From positions 1 through 6,267 of the forward strand of contig JAJRSY010000214.1 in the NCBI GenBank assembly GCA_024278565.1: a DNA stretch of 6,267 nucleotides. The letters are read 5' to 3'. Origin of the DNA: Bacteroidota bacterium. Its GTDB lineage: Bacteria > Bacteroidota > Bacteroidia > Flavobacteriales > Flavobacteriaceae. This document shows, piece by piece, positions 1-6,267 of this stretch. The position numbers and the translations under genes were made by a program. Within the stretch, counting starts at the first letter, position 1, and each line of letters opens with the position of its first letter. Under the pieces are notes generated by a model that did no database searches, was not told where the DNA came from, and saw nothing but the letters and a program-made list of their open reading frames with translations.

Positions 1-1197
1 AGATGTAAGTTCGCTGACGCCCTTATTGAAAAATATAAATTATTCCAAGAAATTTAATGCCACCATTTTATTGAAAAGAGAGGACCTGCAACAAGTAAGA
101 TCCTACAAAATTAGGGGGCGTATAATAAGATAAGTAGTCTTTCGGCATCTGAAAAGGAAAAGGGCATTGTGTGTGCCAGTGCTGGAAACCACGGGCAAGG
201 CGTTGCATATGCTTGTCAACACTTGAATATAAAGGGCACAATCTACATGCCTTTGCCAACACCAAAACAAAAAATCGAACAGGTACGTATGTTTAGTGGT
301 GATACTGTTGAAATTGTAATGATCGGTGATGCCTTTGATGATGCCGACAAAGCTGCTAAATTGGAATGCGATAGACAACAAATGGTATTCGTGCACCCTT
401 TTGATGATGAAAAAGTAATTGAAGGGCAGGCTACGATTGGTTTGGAAATCTTAGAACAAGCCAAACAGCCAATTGATTACGTTATTGTACCTGTAGGTGG
501 TGGCGGTTTCGCCGCTGGCTTGTCATCGGTGTTTAAAAAGTTGTCACCAGAGACAAAAATAATAGGTGTCGAGCCAGAAGGGCTCCTTCAATGAAAATTT
601 CTATTAATCAAGGAAAGGTCGTAGAGCTTGACAGTATTGATAAGTTTGTGGATTGAGCTGCTGTAAAAAAGGTGGGAGATAAAACGTTTCAAATATGTAA
701 AGACAATTTAGATAAGCCGGTACTAGTACCCGAGGGCAAGGTGTGCCAGACTATTTTGGAGCTGTATAGTAAAAAAGTTGTATAGTTGTTGAGCCAGCGG
801 GAGCTTTAGCAACAGCTGCGTTAGATTTTATTACGAATGAAATTAAGGGTAAAACGGTGATTTTCATTGTCAGCGGTGGTAATAATGATATCACAAGAAC
901 CCCTGAAATCAAAGAAAGAGCTTTGTTGTATGCCAATTTAAAACATTATTTTATCATTCGTTTTCCGCAACGGGCTGGAGCTTTAAAAGAATTTGTGGCA
1001 GAGATTTTAGGTGATGATGATGACATCACTCATTTTCAGTATACAAAAAAGCAAATCGAAATACCGATGTAGCTGTGGTTGGTATCGAATTAAAAAACAC
1101 CAATGATTTTGAGCCTTTACTTTCTAGAATGAAAGAACACAATTTTTTTGGTGAATATTTAAACACTAAACCTGATTTATTTCATTTTTTAGTTTAA
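1..1197 (+). pseudogene. ilvA: threonine dehydratase (threonine ammonia-lyase), broken, 5' end outside window
   Basis: An intact IlvA is a PLP enzyme that deaminates threonine to 2-oxobutyrate, the first step of isoleucine synthesis. The conserved blocks appear in order but in changing frames: the PLP-lysine block RSYKIRG (lysine codon 107-109), SAGNHGQG (about 178-201), the phosphate-binding GGGGFAAGLS (about 496-525), EPEG, VEPAGA (about 788-805), SGGNND, and a C-terminal ACT-like part with HYFIIRFPQRAGAL, ending at TAA 1195-1197. The frame starts at position 2 and breaks five times: one base missing from the G run at 114-118 (RG|AYNK), one missing near 580-582 (EPEG|APSM), GGA-to-TGA at 654-656 (expected FVDGAAV), one missing near 777 (before CIVVEPAG), and one missing from the A run at 1045-1050 (before ANRNTDVAVVG). 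Repairing these gives about 400 codons that align along the family, with only the N-terminus cut by the window edge. The lesions could partly be sequencing errors, but none occur in the neighbouring genes. It runs toward leuB. Confidence 0.88.
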
Positions 1198-1246
1198 CAA
1201 GACTGTTGGTTTGAGGGTAAAAAAATTACAATCAGCATTTTCAGTT

Positions 1247-1427
1247 ATAGAGGTCAGTAGATAAGCAATATTAATTACAATAACCTGATTGTTGATTATT
1301 TGTGATTTTGTCTGTTCGAGCGCAGTCGAGAACTATACGCAGTTCTAAAAAGGTCTCGACTGCGCTCGACCAGACAGTTGGCCACAAAACCAATGAAAAA
1401 AGTAAGTAGCTAACTACTGACCTCTAT
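1247..1427. repeat. nested palindromic element between convergent ilvA and leuB
   Basis: Outer arms of 14 bp, ATAGAGGTCAGTAG at 1247-1260 and its exact reverse complement at 1414-1427, enclose a second, stronger inverted repeat at 1309-1376. The right outer arm ends only four bases from the leuB stop codon (1432-1434), while the left one lies about 50 bases past the ilvA stop. The size (181 bp), terminal inverted repeats and lack of coding capacity resemble a small non-autonomous (MITE-like) element, but no target-site duplication is visible next to the arms. It could instead be a two-level RNA structure that separates convergent transcripts. Apart from these palindromes, the 1198-1431 spacer shows nothing else I can name. 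Confidence 0.6.
1309..1376. repeat. 23-bp hairpin-forming palindrome with TCGAGCGCAGTCGAGA core
   Basis: Arms 1309-1331 and 1354-1376 are reverse complements at 22 of 23 positions (mismatch 1315/1370) around a 22-base loop, with a perfect 16-bp core TCGAGCGCAGTCGAGA. Neither strand has a T-tract directly after the stem, so it is not a classic intrinsic terminator, although its place between two convergent genes suits a transcript end or mRNA-protecting stem. I remember similar 'TCTCGACTGCGCTCGA' motifs as common dispersed repeats in flavobacterial genomes; this is recollection rather than a search result. A smaller alternative pairing AGAAC/GTTCT (1329-1333 with 1342-1346) exists at the loop edge. 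Confidence 0.75.
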
Positions 1428-1431
1428 TCTG

Positions 1432-2487
1432 TTAAATATTAGCAGCCAACCAATCACCAACCTCACTGGTTTTATATGATTTATCTTTTTCGGCCAAGTC
1501 TTCGGTAACGATACCCGCAGCCAATGATTTGTTGACAACATCACGAATGTTTTTCGCTTCTTTGGTCAAATTAAAATCTTCAAATAGCATGGCGGCTGAA
1601 AGAACGGTTGCCAAAGGGTTGGCAATATCCTTGCCAGCGGCTTGCGGATAGGAACCGTGTATGGGTTCGTACAATCTATTTTTCTCTCCGACTGATGCCG
1701 AGGGCATTAATCCCATCGATCCCGAAATAACTGATGCTTCATCGGTCAAGATATCACCGAAAAGATTCGCAGTGATCATGACATCATAGGTATTGGGCCA
1801 TTGCACCAATCGCATAGCTACGGCATCGACAAATTCATAGGTTACCGTAACTTCAGGATAGTCTTTTTCCATAGCCTGTACTGTTTCTCTCCATAGCCTA
1901 GAAGATTCCAATACATTGGCTTTGTCAACGCAACAGAGTTTTTTAGAACGGGTCATTGCCAGTTCGAATCCCTTTTTTGCCAAACGTTGTATTTCCGATC
2001 TTGTATAGGTCATGGTATCAAAAGCGGTATCACCACCATTTTTTCGGCCTCTTTCCCCGAAATAAACACCTCCAGTAAGTTCTCTTAAAATAATCAAATC
2101 GGTTCCTTCTATGCGTTCTCGCTTTAAAGGTGATTTATCGATCAAGGAAGGAAAGGTGAAAGTTGGTCTGACATTGGCGAACAAGCCCAATTTTTGACGC
2201 ATTTTCAATAAACCCTGCTCAGGACGCACCTTTGCTGATGGGTCATTGTCAAACCTAGGATGCCGAATGGCTCCGAAAAGCACTGCATCGGCAGCTTCAC
2301 AAACCGCATGTGTGGAATCGGGGTAAGGTTCTCCGACCGCATCGATAGCGGCGGCACCTGTCAATGCTGGAATCCAATTTATTGTATGCTTGTATTTTTT
2401 GGCAACAACATCACATACTTTTACGGCTTGATCAATTATTTCAGGGCCAATACCATCACCAGCTAAAAGGGCTATGTTTATTTTCAT
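1432..2487 (-). CDS. leuB: 3-isopropylmalate dehydrogenase
   Basis: This cytoplasmic NAD-dependent enzyme oxidatively decarboxylates (2R,3S)-3-isopropylmalate in leucine synthesis. Homologous enzymes also take 3-methylmalate, giving 2-oxobutyrate when citramalate feeds the pathway. The protein has 351 residues, normal for the family. It opens with the beta-decarboxylating dehydrogenase start INIALLAGDGIGPEI. Visible active-site elements are the substrate arginines about R97, R107 and R135 (LRELTGG), the tyrosine of VYFGERG (Y142), the lysine of VDKANVLE (K189), and the metal-binding aspartates D221, D245 and D249 (NLFGDILTDE). The NAD-binding block EPIHGSYPQAAGKDIANP spans about 274-291. The ATG at 2485-2487 is the natural start, since the family homology begins there; no Shine-Dalgarno is visible. 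It lies 61 bp after the cimA stop and is the last gene of the cluster. No defects are seen. Confidence 0.97.
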   Translation of the reverse strand: MKINIALLAGDGIGPEIIDQAVKVCDVVAKKYKHTINWIPALTGAAAIDAVGEPYPDSTHAVCEAADAVLFGAIRHPRFDNDPSAKVRPEQGLLKMRQKLGLFANVRPTFTFPSLIDKSPLKRERIEGTDLIILRELTGGVYFGERGRKNGGDTAFDTMTYTRSEIQRLAKKGFELAMTRSKKLCCVDKANVLESSRLWRETVQAMEKDYPEVTVTYEFVDAVAMRLVQWPNTYDVMITANLFGDILTDEASVISGSMGLMPSASVGEKNRLYEPIHGSYPQAAGKDIANPLATVLSAAMLFEDFNLTKEAKNIRDVVNKSLAAGIVTEDLAEKDKSYKTSEVGDWLAANI

Positions 2488-2548
2488 TTTGTTTCTTTAA
2501 TTTTTATATGGTTAAGCTAAGGGTCACTGTGAAAAGCACTTAGCGGTT

Positions 2549-4063
2549 CTAAATAATATTCAACATTTTTTCGGTTGCCTTTATCGCTGATACTGTCTGG
2601 TCAGAATCCAACCCTCTCGAGGTGAATTCATTTCCTGCTGTTTCCCATGTGATTATGGTTTCGCATAGGGCATCAGAATTACTGCCCGGGGGAATTCGAA
2701 CTGCGTAATCAACCAATTTGGGCAATTCCATTTTTTTTAATTTATATATTTTTCGAAGGGCGTTCAAGAAAGCATCGTATTGTCCTTCTCCCTGGGCATG
2801 TTCCTCGTAGGTTTCACCCTCTATTTCAAGAGATAGGGTGGTGGAGGGCTTCAAACCCATCGAGTGGGTCAGTACATAAGACCTGACAAATACCTTTTGT
2901 TTATAGGTTCCGCTATCAAGTACGTCAGAAATAATGAACGGTAAATCGTCTCTGGTTACCCGTTCTTTCTTATCACCGAGTTCTATAATACGTGCCGTTA
3001 CCTTTTTCAATTCGCTGTCTTTCAGGGTCAGCCCCAGCTCTTGAAGATTTTTTTGAATGTTTGCTTTGCCCGACATTTTGCCAAGGGCATATTTGCGTTT
3101 TCTTCCGAATCTTTCTGGTAGTAAATTATTGAAGTAAAGGTTATTTTTGCTATCTCCATCGGCGTGTATTCCAGCTGTTTGCGTAAAAACATTGTCGCCT
3201 ACAATAGGTTTGTTCGCAGGAATTCCGAAGCCTGTAAAAGCAGAGACCAGTTTACTTACTTTAAAGAGCGAAGATTCATTTACTTCAATTTCAACATCGG
3301 GCAAAAAGTCATTTATTACTGCTATGGCGCTTGCCATTGGAGCATTACCGGCACGTTCGCCCATACCGTTTACGGTAAGGTGCAGCCCGTGACAGCCGGC
3401 TTTGACGGCCTCCATTATGTTCGATACCCCTAGATCATAGTCATTGTGGCCGTGAAAATCAAAATGTAGCTTAGGGTACTTTTCCACGATCTCTGAAATA
3501 AAATCAAAAGTTTCGCTATAGGTAAGTATACCCAGTGTATCGGGCAATAGAATTCGTTTTACCGGTTGGGACGATAAAAAATCTAAAAACTGAAAGACAT
3601 ATTCTTTGGAGTTGCGCATGCCATTGCTCCAATCCTCAAGATAGATGTTATTGATCATTCCTTTTTTTTCGGCGGCGGAAAAAATAGTTGCTATCTCTTT
3701 AAAATGTTGTTCGGGTGTTTTCTTAAGTTGGAATTTCAGATGGTTCAGTGAGCCCTTGGTCAACAGGTTTTGTGATTTTGCCCCAGATTGCTCCATCCAC
3801 TTTAAGGAAACACCTCTATCAACAAAGGTCAAAACCTCAATTCGGTCTAAATAATTTTTGGTGGCCGCCCATTCGGTGATTTGTTGAACAGCCTTTAGTT
3901 CTCCTTCCGATACCCGCGCCGAAGCAACCTCTATGCGATCTACTTTTAGTTCTTCTAACAATAGTTTGGCCAGAGTGAGTTTTTCAGAAGCTGAAAATGA
4001 TATCCCAGAGGTTTGCTCCCCATCCCTCAGAGTGGTATCCATTATTTCAATCTTTCTTTTCAT
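2549..4063 (-). CDS. cimA: (R)-citramalate synthase, Leptospira type (2-isopropylmalate synthase family)
   Basis: Predicted to condense pyruvate with acetyl-CoA to (R)-citramalate, the first step of the pyruvate route to isoleucine. With the start at 4063 it has 504 residues: a DRE-TIM (HMGL-like) barrel over about 1-280 with TTLRDGEQTSG (R13, D14), FHGHND (H204, H206) and NGMGERAGN, a linker with FTQTAGIHADGD (H300) and Y310, and a C-terminal LeuA-type regulatory domain from about 385, where the end product is bound in this family. From memory of Leptospira interrogans CimA, the residues known to select pyruvate (Leu81, Leu104, Tyr144) and catalytic Glu146 correspond to L78, L101, Y141 and E143, all present. 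Much of the length matches that enzyme (WAAT, NLLTKGSL, YLEDWSNG, LPERFGRKR, RIPPG, ATEKMLN). The frame is open upstream to an ATG at 4156, but that would overlap leuD by 32 bp and add 31 unconserved residues; homology starts at MKRKIEIMDTTLRDG. A leucine-type leuA is the alternative. Confidence 0.83.
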   Translation of the reverse strand: MKRKIEIMDTTLRDGEQTSGISFSASEKLTLAKLLLEELKVDRIEVASARVSEGELKAVQQITEWAATKNYLDRIEVLTFVDRGVSLKWMEQSGAKSQNLLTKGSLNHLKFQLKKTPEQHFKEIATIFSAAEKKGMINNIYLEDWSNGMRNSKEYVFQFLDFLSSQPVKRILLPDTLGILTYSETFDFISEIVEKYPKLHFDFHGHNDYDLGVSNIMEAVKAGCHGLHLTVNGMGERAGNAPMASAIAVINDFLPDVEIEVNESSLFKVSKLVSAFTGFGIPANKPIVGDNVFTQTAGIHADGDSKNNLYFNNLLPERFGRKRKYALGKMSGKANIQKNLQELGLTLKDSELKKVTARIIELGDKKERVTRDDLPFIISDVLDSGTYKQKVFVRSYVLTHSMGLKPSTTLSLEIEGETYEEHAQGEGQYDAFLNALRKIYKLKKMELPKLVDYAVRIPPGSNSDALCETIITWETAGNEFTSRGLDSDQTVSAIKATEKMLNII

Positions 4064-4124
4064 GTTAAACTCGTTTGGTACGCTGACTTGGCTTTTTTCT
4101 GTTTCGAACGTCGATCTTTGGGTC

Positions 4125-4721
4125 TTATAAAGGGGTCTCTTTGGAAAATTCCTCAATATTCGATTTGATGTTCAACAAATAGTCAATATCGTCAAAACCA
4201 TTTAGCATATTATCTTTCTTATATTCATTGATATCAAAACGCTCCATTTCTCCTGATACTATAATGGTCACAGTCTGTTCTGATAAACTTACTTCAAATT
4301 CAGTAGTTGGGTCGTTGTCAATAGCGTCGAATATTTTTTGCAGGAATTCAGCACTTACCTGTACGGGAAGCACCCCTATGTTCAGGCAGTTTCCCCTAAA
4401 AATATCAGCAAAAAAACTAGAAATTACACAGCGAAAGCCATAATCATAAACAGCCCAAGCAGCATGTTCCCTTGAGGATCCCGAACCAAAGTTTTTGCCA
4501 CCTACCAGTATTTTACCCCTATATTTAGGGTTGTTGAGTACGAAATCGGACTTGGGCGTGTCGTCTTGGGCGTACCTCCAATCTCGAAAAAGATTGTCGC
4601 CAAAACCTTTGCGTTCGGTGGCTTTTAAAAAGCGTGCGGGAATAATTTGATCCGTATCCACATTCTCTATCGGAAGGGGGACAGCAGTTGTTTTGAGTGT
4701 ATTGAATTTGTTGTATGCCAT
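4125..4721 (-). CDS. leuD: 3-isopropylmalate dehydratase small subunit
   Basis: LeuD is the swivel-domain subunit that pairs with LeuC to isomerise 2- to 3-isopropylmalate, and citramalate to 3-methylmalate. The 198-residue length is normal for bacterial LeuD. Diagnostic motifs are NVDTDQIIPARFLK (20-33), which helps form the active site, and GKNFGSGSSREHAAWA (75-90), whose GSGSSREH loop contacts substrate, followed by GFRCVISSFFADIFRGNCLNIGV in pieces over 95-117. The ATG at 4719-4721 begins MAYNKFNTLKTTAVPLP, as expected for the family. The stop is 61 bp before the chosen cimA start, and 53 bp upstream lies the four-helix-bundle gene that separates it from its partner leuC. No defect is seen. 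The C-terminal extension after about residue 170 is less conserved and not diagnostic. Confidence 0.97.
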   Translation of the reverse strand: MAYNKFNTLKTTAVPLPIENVDTDQIIPARFLKATERKGFGDNLFRDWRYAQDDTPKSDFVLNNPKYRGKILVGGKNFGSGSSREHAAWAVYDYGFRCVISSFFADIFRGNCLNIGVLPVQVSAEFLQKIFDAIDNDPTTEFEVSLSEQTVTIIVSGEMERFDINEYKKDNMLNGFDDIDYLLNIKSNIEEFSKETPL

Positions 4722-4735
4722 TTTTTTGTGCTCTG

Positions 4736-4766
4736 CGCTTTACGCCTATCGCTATGCGCTGGTTGA
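4736..4766. repeat. left imperfect inverted repeat flanking the four-helix-bundle gene
   Basis: This 31-bp segment lies between leuD and the four-helix-bundle gene. Its reverse complement matches 5173-5203 at 25 of 31 positions without gaps, with runs TCAA, CAGCG, AGCG and GCGTAAAGCG in common. The two arms bracket the 115-codon gene nearly symmetrically (8 bp beyond its stop, 50 bp before its start). I infer that they mark the ends of a cassette inserted between leuC and leuD. Confidence 0.65.
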
Positions 4767-4774
4767 TTTTTATA

Positions 4775-5122
4775 TTATAATTGTTTGATGAGATTGTTTA
4801 AGCTTCGTTTCACCCTGTTTACGTTATTATTAAGGCTTGAAAAAGCACTTTGTTTTATATAACCAAGATCCTTTGCGAGGATTGTAAAATATTCCAATTC
4901 ACTTGCAGAACCTTGAGAGATAATCAAAAATCGCCTAAATTCTGCATCTGATTCCCTTACGCATCCTTCAGCTATGTTGGAAGGAATGGAATATGCACAT
5001 CTTCTCATTTGGCTGGTAATACCATATATCTCTTCCTTTGGAAAATCTTGAGAGAGTTTGTGCATATCTAAAGTAACTTGGTGACCAAGCTTCCAAATAT
5101 CGTATTTTTTATAATCCCTCAT
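4775..5122 (-). CDS. four-helix-bundle protein of the 23S rRNA IVS / S23 family
   Basis: A 115-residue protein with no signal peptide or membrane segment. Family signature: an N-terminal helix with YDIWKLGHQVTLDMHKLSQ (about 7-25), a linker with FPKEEIYGITSQMRR, then SIPSNIAEG (45-53), a third helix with FRRFLIISQGSASELEYF (about 62-79), the LAKDLGYI turn (82-89) and a final basic helix. Such proteins are encoded in intervening sequences of 23S rRNA genes in Leptospira and other bacteria, are scattered through Bacteroidota genomes, and resemble the accessory protein Avd of diversity-generating retroelements; they form small oligomers, possibly binding nucleic acid. The function here is unknown. 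It has no evident link to leucine synthesis yet lies co-directionally inside the operon between the two subunits of one enzyme, with imperfect inverted repeats outside it. ATG at 5120-5122 is a sound start (family proteins begin close to the YDIW motif). Confidence 0.9.
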   Translation of the reverse strand: MRDYKKYDIWKLGHQVTLDMHKLSQDFPKEEIYGITSQMRRCAYSIPSNIAEGCVRESDAEFRRFLIISQGSASELEYFTILAKDLGYIKQSAFSSLNNNVNRVKRSLNNLIKQL

Positions 5123-5172
5123 TTAATTTTGTTGGTACTTTATCTTTAATAAAGCAATGCTATTTTCGTTGG

Positions 5173-5203
5173 TCAAGCAGCGTAAAGCGCTTAGCGTAAA
5201 GCG
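5173..5203. repeat. right imperfect inverted repeat overlapping the leuC stop
   Basis: Partner of the repeat at 4736-4766 (25 of 31 matching in inverted orientation). It contains the 11-mer AGCGTAAAGCG twice, at 5179-5189 and 5193-5203, with a 14-bp period. The leuC stop codon (TTA on this strand, 5191-5193) falls at the junction of the two copies, so the last few residues of LeuC (ALR) are encoded by repeat sequence. Confidence 0.65.
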
Positions 5204-6267
5204 GTTTCTGGTTTCATCAGTTTTCTAGGATCTGTTACTTTTCCGGTAACGGCCGCTGCTGCTGCCACTAACGGGCTGGCCAGCAATGTTCTTGATCCAG
5301 GGCCTTGTCTTCCTTCAAAGTTTCGGTTTGAGGTACTTACCGCTAATTTGCCCGGGGGTACCTTATCATCGTTCATTGCTAAACAGGCTGAACAACCTGG
5401 TTCCCTCAATTCAAATCCGGCTTGGGTAAGAATATCCAAAATACCTTCCTCTTTTATGGCTGATACTACTTTATGTGAACCTGGCACCAACCAAGCAGTA
5501 ACATTGTCCGCTTTTTTCCTTCCTTTTACAATAGAGGCAAAGGCTCTGAAATCTTCAATTCTGCCATTGGTGCAGCTTCCCAAGAAAACGAAATCAATGG
5601 GTTTTCCTATCATTGAATCTCCCTCATTGAAAGACATATACTGCAACGATTTTTTATAGGTAAAAGCACCACCTTCTACCGCATCGGCAGTCGGTATATT
5701 GTTTGAAATGCCCATACCCATACCTGGGTTGGTACCATAGGTAATCATTGGTTCTATCTCAGAACCATCGAAGGTCAACTCCCTATCGAAGCTGGCGCCT
5801 TCGTCGGTGTACAGCGTTTGCCAATAGTCCATTGCCTTGTCCCATGCTTTTCCCTTAGGGGTGAATTCACGTCCTTTTACGTAGTCAAAGGTCTTTTCGT
5901 CCGGTGCGATCATTCCGCCACGGGCACCCATTTCTATGCTTAGATTACAAACCGTCATACGGCCTTCCATGGTCATATTTTTAAAAACACCTCCTGCATA
6001 TTCCACAAAATAACCAGTGGCTCCTGATGTCGTTAATTTTGCAATGATAAAGAGGGCTACATCTTTGGGTGTAACCCCAAATTGAAGTTGCCCCGTAATG
6101 TTGATTCGCATGCTTTTTGGTTTGGGCTGCATAATGCATTGGGTCGCTAAAACCATTTCAACCTCAGAGGTGCCAATACCAAAAGCTATGGCGCCAAAAG
6201 CCCCATGTGTAGAGGTGTGCGAATCACCACAAACAATGGTGGCACCCGGTTGGGTGATACCATATTC
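5191..6267 (-). CDS. leuC: 3-isopropylmalate dehydratase large subunit, N-terminus outside window
   Basis: LeuC carries the [4Fe-4S] cluster of isopropylmalate isomerase and acts with LeuD. The frame stays open to the right edge, beginning EYGITQPGATIVCGDSHTST, so the gene is cut by the window, not by a mutation; 358 codons are present and about 110 N-terminal ones should lie beyond (family about 465). Visible motifs: GDSHTSTHGAFG (14-25 of the visible part), the cluster cysteine of GSCTNGRIEDF (232), the cysteine pair of PGCSACLAMN (292 and 295), and the substrate-binding STSNRNFEGRQGPGSRT (about 311-327). It is the first gene of the visible cluster, 68 bp before the four-helix-bundle gene. 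The C-terminus after TDPRKLM is KPETALR, whose end overlaps a repeat that may have replaced the native tail. The internal ATG at 6156 is not the start. Confidence 0.97.
   Translation of the reverse strand, partial: EYGITQPGATIVCGDSHTSTHGAFGAIAFGIGTSEVEMVLATQCIMQPKPKSMRINITGQLQFGVTPKDVALFIIAKLTTSGATGYFVEYAGGVFKNMTMEGRMTVCNLSIEMGARGGMIAPDEKTFDYVKGREFTPKGKAWDKAMDYWQTLYTDEGASFDRELTFDGSEIEPMITYGTNPGMGMGISNNIPTADAVEGGAFTYKKSLQYMSFNEGDSMIGKPIDFVFLGSCTNGRIEDFRAFASIVKGRKKADNVTAWLVPGSHKVVSAIKEEGILDILTQAGFELREPGCSACLAMNDDKVPPGKLAVSTSNRNFEGRQGPGSRTLLASPLVAAAAAVTGKVTDPRKLMKPETALR

Noticed and set aside
169..594. Open frame on + strand as an independent PLP enzyme gene
   Set aside because: It is an internal stretch of ilvA that lacks the PLP lysine block, which lies upstream in another frame, and the remaining domains, which lie downstream in other frames.
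857..1072. Stand-alone ACT-like domain protein starting at GTG 857
   Set aside because: It is the in-frame remnant between two ilvA frameshifts; its first residues continue the catalytic domain (IVSGGNND), so it is not a natural domain start.
1309..1376. Rho-independent terminator
   Set aside because: The stem is strong, but no T-run follows it on either strand and the loop is 22 bases; I annotate it as a palindromic repeat instead.
4064..4156. Upstream ATG at 4156 as the start of the synthase gene
   Set aside because: It would overlap leuD by 32 bp and add 31 residues unlike the family; conservation begins at the ATG at 4061-4063.
5179..5203. CRISPR-like repeat
   Set aside because: There are only two 11-bp copies 3 bp apart with no spacers, and they form part of an inverted repeat pair.
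5348..5659. 103-codon open frame on the + strand
   Set aside because: It is antisense to well-conserved leuC sequence and shows no recognisable protein features.
5191..6156. leuC starting at the internal ATG 6156
   Set aside because: The frame continues upstream to the window edge with the conserved GDSHTSTHG motif, so this methionine is internal.

Overview
The window looks like part of a Flavobacteriaceae-type (Bacteroidota) chromosome. The reasons are the moderately AT-rich composition, the absence of clear Shine-Dalgarno sequences before the genes, the leuC-leuD-synthase-leuB gene order, and a short 'TCGAGCGCAGTCGAGA' palindrome of a kind I remember from flavobacterial spacers (from memory, not checked). 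The genus cannot be fixed from the sequence.

Layout. Positions 1-1197 on the + strand hold a threonine dehydratase (ilvA) reading frame that is cut by the left window edge and broken by five lesions: four single-base deletions and one TGA codon. Positions 1198-1431 are a spacer between convergent genes, holding a nested palindrome (outer 14-bp arms, inner 23-bp arms). From 1432 to the right edge everything lies on the - strand in one probable transcription unit. Read in its own direction it is leuC (partial), a four-helix-bundle (IVS/S23-type) gene, leuD, an alpha-isopropylmalate synthase-family enzyme that I identify as (R)-citramalate synthase (cimA) of the Leptospira type, and leuB. All five - strand genes are open throughout.

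How the genes work together. LeuC and LeuD form isopropylmalate isomerase and LeuB is the dehydrogenase. Besides the leucine steps, this enzyme set can convert citramalate to 2-oxobutyrate, the isoleucine precursor. Citramalate synthase makes citramalate from pyruvate and acetyl-CoA, so cimA-leuCD-leuB is a complete route to 2-oxobutyrate that bypasses threonine dehydratase. Beside it, the threonine dehydratase gene is broken. The simplest reading is a switch of isoleucine synthesis from threonine to pyruvate, with decay of the redundant ilvA. No separate leucine-type leuA is seen here.

The second notable structure is the four-helix-bundle gene between leuC and leuD. It is bracketed by imperfect 31-bp inverted repeats (25 of 31 matching), and one of these runs into leuC and contains its stop codon. 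This suggests a small cassette inserted into the operon without stopping its transcription.
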